From positions 5,258,203-5,322,202 of the forward strand of contig JAAONU010000009.1 in the NCBI GenBank assembly GCA_012932295.1: 64,000 bases of DNA, in the 5' to 3' direction. The position numbers and the translations under genes were made by a program. The notes under the pieces were generated by a model that saw only the letters and a program-made list of their open reading frames with translations, was not told the DNA's origin and ran no database searches. Positions 36,066-48,670 of the stretch are shown one piece after another. Every line of letters begins with the position of its first letter. The first letter of the stretch is position 1. Source of the stretch: Cyclina sinensis (taxonomy: Eukaryota > Mollusca > Bivalvia > Venerida > Veneridae).

Positions 36066-37743
36066 CTGTCCCTTGCAATAATCTGCGTTACCTAATCAAT
36101 ACCCCTACAAATGATGAAAAGGCATGTCCAAATTGAATGGTGGACAGGCCTGTTCGAGAAAGTTAGCAGATTTATGATTGGAGGTTTCATTCCTCAAAAG
36201 TGAAACAAAAAATCACCTTCAGATTATAATAAACTAGAAAAAATGCTTTTGCCATCCGTGTTAACTTTCAGTTTACCGTCTACCATTTTCTTAATATGCC
36301 CATGAGCGAATGATATTCAAAAGCAGAATTGGTCAGTGTGACTTAACATGTACTCTTAACTAGCTTCTGAGTAGCAAGAAGTTAAAACTGTTTGACCTGA
36401 CGAAGAACAAAGGGCGATCACTCATCCTTGAAACGTATCATCTTTACATGGATTTATTCAATTAATTATTGTTTAATTCTGCATATTTTTATTTTAGAAC
36501 AATTCATCTAATAGACGTTATGAAAAAACGTAGGATGGTGATTTATCTTCACGAATATATGAAATATGATATGTTAATTACAGCTGTACTTATCCATTAT
36601 CTATTGTAATATCTAATTGCCCGAACTTGAAAAGAGTTACAAAGAAAAGTGTCAATCAGTGATGAAATTACTATACAGAAGAATACCAGGATGTTGGCCA
36701 GCGTGACTTAAAGTTACATCATGTATTACCTCCCCTGGTGCATGTGATATTCATGTTTTTATCGTCATGTCTATACACTGCGAACATCGAGTATAAACTG
36801 TTGCATGCTGCAATTCATACAAACTTTTTTTAAATTTTATTTTAATTTCATAAAAACTAATGAAGACTTAGGACAGTTCTAAACAAACAACCTACCAGAG
36901 ATTTTAAAGAACCGTAGTTTTCTGGCATACTGAAAATTGTATCTAAGTTACAAATGAGTTATAAGAACACACATGAATAACAATATTATACCTTTTTGTT
37001 TGGAAAGCCCAGACGACATAAAACCCCAAGATTCAAGCTTTGCAAACTTGTCATGTTTGAGTTTTAAAATGCGAACAAGAAATCCTGACAATGAGGACAC
37101 TTCAATTTTTATTTTAATCATGTTTAAAGCATGCATTAGAAATTTATTGATACTCTAACAAGCGAATCAATATTTTCTAGAAACCGAAGCAAGGCTTTGA
37201 AATTTAAATCGAGGGTTCAGAGCAAAAGTAGTGTAATGAAATACAAAATAAGCAAAAGGTACTGAGAAATGCCAAACATTCAGAGCCAATTAATTTATGC
37301 CAACAATTAAAGTTTCTATTTTGTGGTTATTATAATTTGATGTTTTGAATTTTGAAGAAGCCCTGATAGCAGGAAATGCTTTAGTGTCTGCTGCGCTTTG
37401 ATTTATATAAAAAAACAAAAAACAATTCGTATACAAATCCCTAGCCCATGAGCCATCTTTTAAAGTTATGACTGCACACTGAACGAGTAATGGTGTATCT
37501 TGTTGCAATTTTCACCTCTGTTGACTTGAAATTGTAACGTTCGTCATTAATGGACCAAGAGCCTCAGGGGAGACTCATGTGACATCCACTGTCTTAATCT
37601 ATAGACATGTCTTGGGTTCCAGTTAAATTTGAACCTCAGGCTGTGTCTTAAAGGTTGTAAGCAAAATTCTAAAGGTTGTTAGTATGACAAACACTTTAGA
37701 CGAAATATTTCCATTTTTTCATTCGTCATAAAGTTGAATCGAC

Positions 37744-38034
37744 ATGGACGCTCAAACACCAGTTTCAAATGAGGTTCTCCCAAAATTGAAATGGGGAACA
37801 AAAAGTAAAACTAATCATAGTTTACCTCGTCTTTTCTTCTCCTCAAATTTGATTCACACTGTAGAATTTATTCCAAGACGCGCAGACAACACTATCTCCG
37901 CAGACGACACTATTTCCGCAGACGACACAATGTCGCACGCTCAAGAAGACGACACAGAACAAAAGGAACGTTTTGCGGTCGTCCTCTGCTATTTATATCA
38001 CGGAAACATGTCAAATCCTCGCTTGAAATCTTGA
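37744..38034 (+). other. Unassigned 96-codon open frame with three 18-bp repeats
   Basis: The frame opens MDAQTPVSNEVLPKLKWG and contains DNTISADDTISADDT, encoded by three near-identical 18-bp units at about 37878-37931. The segment is richer in CpG than its surroundings. No splice partner or known domain was recognised, and it may be chance or part of an unannotated repeat. Confidence 0.15.
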
Positions 38035-38259
38035 ACTTTACGAGCATTAGTTATAAATATAATTTCGTCAAAAGCAATTACACTCCTTGACAACATTCAA
38101 AGGTATACGTCTTTGTTTAAAGTTGTGGCTTTTAACAAAACGAGAGTGTTTTTTCTGTGTCTTACTTGTGTTTGCTGTACTACCAAATGCCATAAAAATA
38201 TAATGAATTATTTCAAAAACGGGGAATTATTTTCATGTCTGAAGCTCAGTATACTTAAT

Positions 38260-38780
38260 GATAAATTGTTAAGCGATATTACAGTTATCGCTGGCTATCT
38301 ATTGCGTAACTATTTCTATCGCTAGAATACTATCACAATTTACTGTTTGCCTTTACAATCGGGATTTAATTGATATCGCCAGTTCATTATCGCAATACTA
38401 CAGTCGTCGCCAGGAATCTATAGCAAAACTATTGCTATCGCCAGCTGACTATCAAAAATCTATTGGTGTAACTTGTGCACGATTTCGATATAATCCATAC
38501 CCCTTGTAAATTATCGCCGAACTATCGTCATTGCAGGTTTACAATCGCGATTATATTACTTTCGCAAGTTTATTATCGCGATACTACAGTCGTAGTCGAT
38601 CTGTAGCAAAACTATTGTTATCACCAGCTGACTGTAAAAAATCTATCGGTGTGGCTAGTGCACAATTTCGATATAATCCATTTCGCCTGTAAATAATCGC
38701 CAAAATCTCGTCATTGCAGGACTTTAATCGTAATACTTTAATTTTGCTATCGTTTAATGTTTCTATCGCCAGTCAACTGT
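38260..38780. repeat. TATCGC-rich segment with a 186-bp tandem duplication
   Basis: Two diverged units share TACTACAGTCGT (38396 and 38582), GTAGCAAAACTATTG, ACAATTTCGATATAATCCAT and CGTCATTGCAGG. The word TATCGC or TATCG recurs many times across about 500 bp in both units and flanks. No coding potential. Confidence 0.8.
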
Positions 38781-38796
38781 CGCGATATATTCTCTT

Positions 38797-39020
38797 TTGG
38801 CGGGAGGAGCATTGGTCGAGGGTTAGAGCGCCGGACTCCCGATTCGGAGGTTGCTGGTTCGAACCCTACCAGGGATGAAAGTCTCTACTGATATTCAACA
38901 TTCCTTCCTCACTTTCATCAAGAGTACTGGTTATTACAAGAAGAAGCCATCGAGGCGGATTAATATAAGTCGCAGGAACTTGCTTCCCAGTCGATGTAAA
39001 GTAAATAAGTTTCTACTAAT
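38797..39020 (+). mobile_element. tRNA-headed SINE, family 2
   Basis: A tRNA-like head at 38800-38875 has GGTCGAGGGTTAGAGCGCC (A-box region) and GTTGCTGGTTCGAACCC (B-box region). The body ends TCCCAGTCGATGTAAAGTAA then ATAAGTTTCTACT. A diverged reverse copy lies near 55150-55290. Confidence 0.75.
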
Positions 39021-39539
39021 CGCGTCAACGCAGCTCACATGAAAACTGGCTACACAATTTCAACGTGAACATTTTTTTCAAAGATTAAACCATTTCAGCT
39101 TTGATTCATTCTGTACGTTACTAAACCACTTTTTATCTCTTTGACTGTCCGGAAACTACACAGACTAGTTCTACTGAAAAATCATTGTAGGCGTTCTGAC
39201 ATGTTACCATCATTTTAGAGAAAAGCCTAGTCGGTTAAAAAAAGTTTGTAGAGGTAAAAGAAAACAATTCTGCAAACTTAAAATTCCCCCAAAATTTCAA
39301 AAAATGTTTTTACAATTCATTTGGAGAAAATGTTAAACGCTAAGGACAACCTATGTTCCTGCTGAACTCAAAAACATTTGTTGAAAATGTTAAAGTGGTT
39401 TCACAATGCATTTACTCTAGAAAATTAAAGTGCTCTTGGAAAGGCGCGTATCTTCTTTATAGGTATCTTTCAGTCAAGCTTTCAACAACAACAACAACAA
39501 CAACAACTAAATCAGAAGGAAATTCGGATGGATCAGTCA

Positions 39540-39790
39540 CTTTTTGGTAATGCGCGGGACTGGAAATCAAAGGGTTGCGAGTTAAATACCCTGCTTCTCA
39601 ACTAACATAACTAATTGTCTTTCGTATGAGATGTGAATCCGAGGTCCCATGTATCATTGCTACACGCTGAGCATGTAAAATAATGAGGAGTGTATCTGGC
39701 AAAGGTATTTTCTGTATCCCCCACAACCTGAAATAACTAACCTCTGCATTGGCGTCGGTCATATGGGCAACCCATGCCAATACACAACTT
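39540..39790 (+). mobile_element. tRNA-headed SINE, family 1, copy
   Basis: The head is diverged (GGTTGCGAGTTAAATACCC at the B-box position). It is followed by GTCTTTCGTATGAGATGTG, CCGAGGTCCCATGTATCATT and GGCGTCGGTCATATGGGCAA. The last block is nearly identical to the 18110 copy. Confidence 0.8.
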
Positions 39791-41544
39791 AAGAATAAAC
39801 AGATACAGTAGAAACAGCCAGATTTACAAAATAGTCAAGTTATTCAATGATTCACATTTCTAGAAATTTTGAAACTTTCTTATTGACGACGCTCGGCCAA
39901 ATTATTGTTTTATTTGTTATGTATGTAAAAAATCACTTTTTGAAGTGTGTGACTACTGTGAAGGAAAGAGGGTTTCCTTAAGAGCTGAAAACATGATAAA
40001 TTAACTCTTGTCGTAAAATACATACAACTGTAAAAAGTTACTAACGAATCAAAAAGTAAGAAGATGCGGTAATTAGTTTTGGCATGGTATCTCTGTTAAG
40101 TCATTGACCACTGGGACATTTTTTTGACATTATCTCGAAGTTTTGACACTTTCGTGTTTACTTAGTACACTTCTAGTTCGACCAGCCTTCGTGGTTGAAT
40201 TGTTAAGTCGCTGTAATCACTCAACTGTGAGCCCCGCTACCAACAAGTCGTTTGAATGAGGATATTGCAGCTATTTCTTTTACAGAGAGTCGGGGTCCCA
40301 TACTGGTCCGCTTAAAGTTACTGTCCGCTTGATTTAGTTCTTTGGCTAATAGAGGGCGCTGAACTCAGCTAAACTACATCATCTCAAGGTTTTGTTAGAA
40401 TCCTGATGCATTTGTTTGGTATCTTGGTATCTTGCAATATTTGATAAGCTATATATTGCTTGGATTAGAAGAGATGATGGCAGAATACCATACCTCTTCA
40501 TACTGTCTTGATGCTCTTTAAAAAAAAAAAGTTTAACAATTTCAACATTTCAAAAGTTATGGCCCAAATAATTTTTTGTTGTGACCGAATTACGTCAGAC
40601 GGTGTAACACTACGTCGCTATTTTGAACTGTAAGCTATTGAAGAGGTGATTGTAAGAAAAAAGAATAAATCGTTATGTCTTTAATCTGTAAAGAAAGAAA
40701 ACAGCCAAATGCAGACATAAATTCCCATTAGGCAGTATAATTAAGCATTTGTCTTCCCGTTTACAATGTATTTATTTTTGTTTGTCTTGGCATGATGCTA
40801 AGAATAAACACTTATGAAACTTAGGAATGTATTTTTCATACTATAAATAATAGGCTATGACAAAAAAACTGACCATTGGTGACAAAGTTACAAAGTAGAT
40901 CTCCTTAAAAGTAACAGGCAATAATCCTGTTACATATAAATCATTTCAGGCATCAGTCAAAATGCCACGCGCGCGCGACATAACCATTATAGTGACCGGA
41001 CATGCAGCTTTGGACACAATCGCTGTTAAAGCCATTGTCTGTAGCAAAAGTATTTGGCTTAAATTATAGTATGACACAAAATGACATGAAGCCATTAAGA
41101 TTACAGTTTATGAGTTATATGATTTACGTGGTGTACTTTTCCACAATGTATAAATCATATGTCATTTTGCTTAGGGCATTAAAGGGCAATTATAAATGGA
41201 TAACTAGTTACCAGGTCAACACAAATGTATAATAAATATCTTTGGATATATCCAGGAAGTTGACCTGTCATCCGAAGTTATGAAACCAGTTTATTTTTTA
41301 TGTAAAAAGAAAAAAAAATAGCTCGATCGTTGAACTACAAACTATTGAACATAAACAAGAATGTGAAATACCGATATTATGACCGCTTTGCTCCGACTAC
41401 ATGCCAGTTCCGCCATGCAAAGAGTGCACGTTTACTATCACTGTCACGCCGCGGAAATTCTTCATTGACAACTTATAAATAACTTTCTTACAGTAAAATT
41501 AAGATGAACAGTATTGCATGAAAATGACTCTCTCATTGCTTGAT

Positions 41545-41605
41545 AGTGGCCGTTCTGTCAGCGGAGGGTTTTGGGTTCGAGTCCAGATCTAGTCAGTTTT
41601 TCCCC
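41545..41605 (+). mobile_element. tRNA-like SINE head fragment
   Basis: TAGTGGCCGTTCTGTCAGCG followed by GGTTTTGGGTTCGAGTCCAG resembles an A-box/B-box pair. No conserved body is evident and it is not a foldable tRNA gene. Confidence 0.35.
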
Positions 41606-42574
41606 ACCAGAATTGATTGTTGAGTGTAACTACAGGACACTTCTTGGCAAATACATAACGCTCGAGTATGATTTCAATGTTTTTTAATGTTTTTACGTGA
41701 CTCTGTGTCATTCATTTTCTATGTTCACAGTATTTTATCCCAAGTATGTTTGCGGAGAAACAAATTAGTTTGGGTTAATTTGCGTCAAACTGTTATATAC
41801 TTAAAGATCACAGAAACGTAGGTAAACAGTCTAAAATCTCGAATTTGTTCGACTCTGACGTCACCAGCGTTTCTCTCCGAATAGGAAGACCTGTTGGAAC
41901 TGCTTTCAATCTATTCTAGATACATACGTTAATTTTGCGCAGTTGGTGTTATTGAAAAGTAGTCAGTATTGTTTTTTTTTTCAAAAGAAAATACATTGAC
42001 TGGTTTTTATTAAAGCATTTGTGCTAAATGTCAGTTAGTAGGCCCACATTTCTAAGCAAGCCGACTGCAAAGAGGGGCGGTCACTGACTAACACAAGATT
42101 TTGCTGGTTAGATTTTCACTTTAAGCACATGAATTTAATAATTTTTACAAGTAAAAAATGTATACATTATACAATTATACCATTGTAATTTGCGACCTTC
42201 TTACATGACAGTTTTCAAACTACTGGTAAACATTTGATATGACACTAATTTGCATACAGTAAGCAAAATTTCAGCGACTAATTTGCATAAACACAATGTC
42301 AGACAGGAAGCGCTTTGTTCCAGTATTCAACGACGCAGTAACATCAATGCGGTCCTTTTCCATATGAAATATAACCGGGACGTTTCCGGTTAATTATACA
42401 ATATCATAAGGCATCCTATCTTCAACCAATTTACGATGTTAATAAATGTAAAATAGATATCTACATCCTGTAAAGAAATCATTATAATGTAGAATTAATC
42501 GCTGTGTACTTTTTGCTGACCACGACAAAATAAATTTTATTTGAAAAACATTCGACTTCCTCACTGCCCAGTAT

Positions 42575-42975
42575 AGACCGAATTGAAATTCCGCTCCCGG
42601 ACAATTCCTCTCTCGTTCATTTTGGCAGATTTTAACCATCCCGGACAATTCCTCTCATATAATTTTAACAAGGCAGACAATACCCAGGGCGAACATTTCA
42701 CATCTCATCTCGTGAAGAACGGTTTGCTATAACATTAATTTTTTTTGGCAATTATTGAGAAATGTCATGATTTTAACTGCAGTTAATGAATTGTTGCTAC
42801 ATTTTGCCTGTTTTATAAGAGCAGATAATAATAACATAATGACTACAACCACAAATTATGAGGGAAATTTTCTGCCTTGATAACATCGGGGGTGGGAATG
42901 GTGTTGAGAAGGTGCACACTTTTCTTAAAATAAATGAGAGGAGAATTGCAGTGGAAGATAACTGTCCGGATCTCG
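42575..42975. mobile_element. Foldback-like element with inverted GACAATTYCCYTC arms, copy 2
   Basis: The left arm has CCCGGACAATTCCTCTC twice and AGGCAGACAATACCCAGGG. The right arm has GGGGGTGGGAATGGTG, GAGAGGAGAATTGCAG and AACTGTCCGGATCTCG in inverted sense. GGGGGTGGGAA is shared with the middle of copy 1. Confidence 0.45.
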
Positions 42976-43024
42976 TATAAAGCTAGTTGGATGCACACTC
43001 TATCTGGGTTTATTTTTGCCTGTA

Positions 43025-43275
43025 CTAGTCGCTCATATGACACACGCCCCCGACAGTTTAGTTATTTTAGGTTAAGGGTAGTGCAATATACAAAAAAGCA
43101 TTCAATACTAGAGATACTCCTCGTTTTTTTTTACTTTTTCAGTGTAAAACACTGATACATAGGTTTAATGTCACATCCGAAGGACAATTTGTTGTGTTAG
43201 AAGGAGATGATCGAACTCTCGACCTCAAGATAACAAGTCCGGTGCGTTACCACTTGACCACTGATCCGTCCCCGT
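43025..43275 (-). mobile_element. tRNA-headed SINE, family 1, copy next to the 145-bp repeat block
   Basis: It holds CTCATATGACACACGCCCC, CACATCCGAAGGACAATTTG and a reverse head GATCGAACTCTCGACCTCAA with GTGCGTTACCACTTGACC. It ends about 120 bp before the tandem repeats beginning near 43390. Confidence 0.75.
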
Positions 43276-43389
43276 AGCAATGGAACAAAACTTCCCTTTG
43301 CAAACCTTCTTATAAAAGAGACCAAAAAAAAACAAACAAGAAATGTTTGTAAAACATACAGGCCCCCAGCAGCACCAAATTGCTTGTGG

Positions 43390-44340
43390 TTGGGCCAAAG
43401 CATTCTCTAGTTATTGATCAGAAACCGTTTTTAGGATCAAGGTCCCTGTTGCCTTGACCTTTGACCTAATGACCTCAAAATCAATAGGGGTCATCTACTG
43501 GTGATGATCAACCAGCAAGCCAAGTTTGGTGAATTTAGGTCAAAGCATTCTCTAGTTATTGATCGAAAACCGTTTTTAGGATGAAAGTCTCTGTGGGCTT
43601 GACCTTTGACCAAATGACCTAAAAATCAATAGGGGGTCATTTACTGGTGATGACTAACCAGCATACCAAGTTTGGTGAACCTAGGTCAAAGTGTTCTCTA
43701 GTTATTGATCGGAAACCGTTTTTAGGTTGAAAGTCTCTGTGATCTTGTCCTTTGACCTTATGACCTCAAAGTCGATAGGGGTCATCTACTGGTGATGACC
43801 AACAAGCACACCAAGTTTGGTGAACCTAGGTCAAAGCGTTCTCTAGTTATTGATCGGAAACCGGTCCCTGTGAGCTTGACCTTTGACCTCAAAATCAATA
43901 GGGGTCATCTACTGGTGATGACTTACCAGCATACCAAGTTTGGTGAACCTAGGTCAAAGCGTTCTCTAGTTATTGATCGGAAACCGTTTTTAGGATGAAA
44001 GTATCTGTGATCTTGACCTTTGACCTAATGACCTCAAAGTCATCTACTGGTGATGACCAACTAGCATACCAAGTTTGTTGAACTTAGGTCAAAGCGTTCT
44101 CTAGTTATTGATCGGAAACCGTTTTTAGGATGAAGGTCCCTGTGAGCTTGACCTTTGACCTAATGACCTCAAAATCGATAGGGGTCATCTACTGGTGATG
44201 ACCAACCAGCAAACCAAGTATGGTGAACCTAGGTCAAAGTGTTCTCTAGTTATTGATCGGAAGTGAAGTGTCTACCAACGAACCGACCGACAGACATTTG
44301 CAAAACTATATGCCCCCTCATCTTCGATGGGGGGCATGAA
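43390..44340. repeat. Tandem block of 145-bp units, 7 copies, with GCCCCC ends
   Basis: TTCTCTAGTTATTGATC recurs at 43403, 43548, 43694, 43839, 43962, 44098 and 44242. The steps are 145, 146, 145, 123, 136 and 144 bp; two units carry deletions. The unit includes CTTGACCTTTGACCTAATGA and ATAGGGGTCATCTACTGGTG. The block is entered by ATACAGGCCCCCAGC and closed by a hairpin ATGCCCCC/GGGGGGCAT at about 44310-44338. I recall similar sequence from bivalve genomes, but this was not searched. Confidence 0.9.
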
Positions 44341-45817
44341 AAGAAAAAGAAAATCTTGCTTACACTAAAATTAGGATTCACTGATTCCTTTGTGAGAAAA
44401 CAGGACAATTTTATTTGCATACAGATTTCTTAAATATTTACACATTCTATACAAGTGATTTATTTTTCTGCAGTTTTGTAGGTTCTTTCAAATTTATTTG
44501 ACAGTCAGGTTAAAAAAGGCAACACAAAACATTATTTTTTTTAAAAATTATTTATTTATACAAAATATATATGCATCAATAAATAAATTATTTGCTTTGA
44601 TATATATAAAAAAGGAACTCTGATATTAAAATAGCATTTAAAAAAATCACATGATATGGTAAATCTATTTACAGCTATAAGCAAATTGAACACTGTTTTA
44701 AAATTGTCACTGGTACAAAACGCCTCTATTTTTTTCAGGCCACACCATCTAGCCCTATTTTTTCTTTACACTTATATTTTTGTAATTTCTACAATACTGG
44801 CTGAAGACGCAAAAAGTCAGACAACCTAAATTTCAGACAGTTCCTCAGTTACCTGTGCTGGTAATTACATTATATCAACTTGATATAGAATAGTCATTTA
44901 TCTGACCTTGCACACAGATATTATTTTTCCTATAAAAAAATAGAATCTAAAAACCAGTATATATCTGATTCTGAATATGTCTATTTTTCTTTAAAATAAT
45001 ATAATTAAAGGACAATTCTCAACTAAGTGAGCAGTAACTGATGAAGTTAACCAAACATATCCTTCAATAATAATCAGTTCTCTCCTAGAAACAGTTTAAT
45101 TTCTTGGGTTTCATTTTGTTAGTTTTGAAAAAATCACTGACTTAAAAGCAAATGCCTTTAATCAAAGTTCTTTGGAAAGTTGTTTTCACTGGTTATTGTT
45201 ATTAAGGATCTCAAAGTCTGTCTTATCACTCTGACAAAACAGGTATTTACGAAGACAGACTAAAGGTAATGCATATATCCATCTTGTAGCGATTAGGAAC
45301 TAACCTCAAATAATTTCTTACAAAAACATGAAAATTTAATTCATAAATCTGTGAGAAGTGTGTTCGAATTTGGGTATCCAGCCAGTACAGTCTGTGTCTT
45401 GGGTAACAGATAAAAAAATCATCTCACTTCACCTAGAGCATGAAGAGATTCTTACATTGAGGTATATAATCCTTCATGTACATTCTGAGGATACCTTTTA
45501 TTTAAGTACCTTCTGTTTACGTCTTCATTAGATTTTTGTTTTACTCATTACTGGTTATATATGTATGTTTTAACCAAGATCATTTTTAATTTTTCTCCTT
45601 TTTTCTTTTTGACAATTTTGGCTTGGAGAGGGGTTACGGGATTGCACTGCTTTCAACACTTGAACCCTTTCAGTGGATGCAATAAAGCACTAAAAATTAG
45701 GGGGAAAAAACTTCAAAATTCACTTTAATTCATTTTATACAAATTTGTTTAAGCTTGTCTGCCCTGAAACTACCTAATCTTATAAAAAAATGGCTCACAA
45801 GGCACCCCCCAAGATTA

Positions 45818-46068
45818 AACCAATCTCTTGAGATACTACTCCAGATGGAAACAGTCACTTAAGACACCATTCTCAGACAGGAACAATCACTTGAGACACC
45901 ATCCTCAGATGGGACAAATCACTTGAGACACCAACCTAGTTTGGACCAATCACTTGAGACACCACCCTAGTTTGGACCAATCACTTGAGACACCACCCTA
46001 GTTTGGACCAATCACTTGAGACACCTTCTTCAGATGGGACAAATCACTTAAGACACCCCCACAGATTA
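45818..46068. repeat. About 34-bp tandem repeat, 8 copies, downstream of MGLL
   Basis: CAATCACTTGAGACACCA followed by CCCTAGTTTGGAC recurs with increasing divergence towards both ends. The three central copies are nearly identical. If the region is 3' UTR the repeat would be in the mRNA. Confidence 0.9.
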
Positions 46069-48091
46069 AGAATTTTTGCCTAGGGATAATTCTTCTACTT
46101 AAGCTTTGTTTAAAATCCAGGCCCTGAACTAAAGGTTAACGTTCTAGCCACTGGGTTATCTAGGTATACCTTGTCTAACAGGTCAGTAACATTTTCAAAA
46201 AAGTGACTTAACAATCTAGAAACTTGAATCAATCATTGACAAAGTAAGCTAAATTATGTAAAAAGAGAACACAATAAATGCATAATTATGCTGTTTTAAA
46301 CAGTAGATTGTCAAAACTTTCACATAAAAACTGTTAAAATGACTCCTCAAATTAATGTTACACAGGTTGTAAAGCAGTAAAATAATTAAGCATGAAATAG
46401 GTCAAACTTAATAGTTTATAAGTTTTTTATTTGTTGAAGTATGTAAAGAAACTATTTCTTTCTTTTTGAATGAATTTTTTAAGTAAGCAGATATATAATG
46501 CACATAGCAAAAACTTGGAATGAGGCTAGTACGGCATTGCCAAATGACACATCTTGTTATTATAAAAGTACTCTCTTTCAAATTTAAATTTTGGAATGTA
46601 CATGTATAAAGCATTTCTTCTGGGTCTTAAAAAGCTTTTTTAATTAGATATATTTGAGCCTCGCTGTGCAAAAACTGTCCTGATTATTTTTGGTAACAGT
46701 ATACAAACTGGAGTAAAAATCAAAGAATATACTTAACTTTTCCATGAAAGGAATAATTTACATTTTAGTGCAAATTTTGATGATATTAACAGAAAAAAAG
46801 TCTCAATAATTCTAAACAGTATTTGAGTTTATGAAAATAAATGTTTGTATGGCTTGTTTCATTTCTTATAAAAAATTTCGCTTGAAAATTTGAAACAATA
46901 ATAAAGAAATACGAAAAATCCTACAGAGTTATCTAACATTACTTTGAAAAATTAGTGTAGTATCCTGACAGACATTTCTTCATTTCTTTTCAATTTGGCA
47001 AAAGAGATGTGAAATCTGAACTAAATTTGCTAATAAATTGAAATTTTCAACTACTTTGAATTTATCACACAGCATTTTTGATACAACAAAAACGGGATTG
47101 CATAGATAAAGAAGACACCTTTAGCAAAACAAATAAACATTTCTTTTTTGTCAACAGGTATTCATCAAAGGAACATCACTGAACTTTATTATGAACACAA
47201 AAAGTTATTAAATGCTAAAATATTCTATACAAATTTCTTTCACCCCTCTCACAATTAAGTCAACAGCCAACATTCAATAAAACACAGTTATGACAAAGAA
47301 TAAGTAAACACTGTTTTACAAAAAGGAGTAATTTGCAAAAAGATGTAGCTTTTTTCTTCTACACAAATAATTTGATATATACCATGACTTTAAAACTACA
47401 GTCTTGATTTTGTTTACTTTTCCCCATCTGTTTATATTTAAATAAATGAGGGGTTTTATGGAAATATTTCATGTTCCATTTCCAAAAAAATTATTGAGAG
47501 AAAGTTCAAATGTTATTAAAACAAGATATTTGAAATACTGGTAAAAGTATAAAAAAAAAATATGAATTCAAAGTTATTAATTCTAAAATGCTAGACCACT
47601 AAAAACTCAAATCAGTTAACACCAAACTACCTACCAGAGTGAGAATTTTCAATTTTCAGTAAGTTCCTCCAAATTAAAATCATACATAATCTTTGTCAAG
47701 ATATCGATATTTCACAAACCTGATAAAGTGCCACTATTTCCCAGGTATAGTCGGTTTGAAAACTTAAAATTGATGGTCGATTTTTTGTCCTTTATTGAAT
47801 TTGGTAGTGTAGTAACATCTGATTTACCCTTTGAAAATTGATCGGAAATGCCCACTGTTGACAAATGCAAACAAAAATAGTATTTTTTCATCGTAGCAAA
47901 ATACTGAAGCTGCCTATACATAAAGCTGTTTTGACATATTTTGAACTGAAACTAATTAAAACTTAAAAAAAAAAAACTATGCATGTTTAAAGGGACATAA
48001 TCGTTTACTTAACTGTGAACCTCCCGAATACTTAGGTTACCTCCCCTCCACTGTGACATTTCCCAACTTACTGCTAACAAGTCTTCCTAAG

Positions 48092-48670
48092 TTACCTCCC
48101 TTCTGGTAAATAAAATTCGGGAGCAAATAGTTCTTCCTGAGTACTTTCCAGAACGGAATTGCCTGAGTTACCTCCCTCTCTCCTATTCTGATTTTTTACT
48201 GGAATGAACAGGTTAACCAGTTGCCATGTATCTACTACCAACATCCCCACCCTCCTTGATTTTAATACAGGAGATTCATCAATACAGATAAATACGAGTA
48301 TATAGATCTCATAAACAGAAACAAAATTCTGAGTAAATATCAGTAGAAATATACACAAATAAAATCTCAAAAGTCTAATTTGGTAGTAAGTATCAACAGG
48401 AGAAATGATATTTAAAAAAAAAAACAAAAAAAAACAAAAAACTTTTGAAGGTGGTAAAACAACTATACAACTACCCAGGTTCTGTGAGTTTGAAATATTA
48501 TTATGCTTTTTAGAATAGTTCGACTGATTAAAAGTCAAACACATAGGCAAAGTTAAAATGGACATTATACTCTTTATACAATTAACAAAAATGTTTATAA
48601 TGTAACAATAAGATAAATATTCTATTTCAGATGAAAGAAACACAATGGCAACTTGCTCACACACACACAA
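48092..48670 (-). other. Unassigned 192-codon open frame downstream of MGLL
   Basis: A hydrophobic frame beginning MCVCEQVAIVFLSSEIEY, with Phe runs read through a poly-T tract (CFFLFFFLN) and several possible membrane segments. It is unusually long for DNA this AT-rich, but composition is poor, no family motif is seen, and the poly-T tract is a likely artefact source. It lies within the possible MGLL 3' UTR. Confidence 0.12.

Noticed and set aside
43390..44340. CRISPR-like array (regular repeats)
   Set aside because: Units are contiguous 145-bp tandem copies with no spacers, in eukaryotic intron-bearing DNA.
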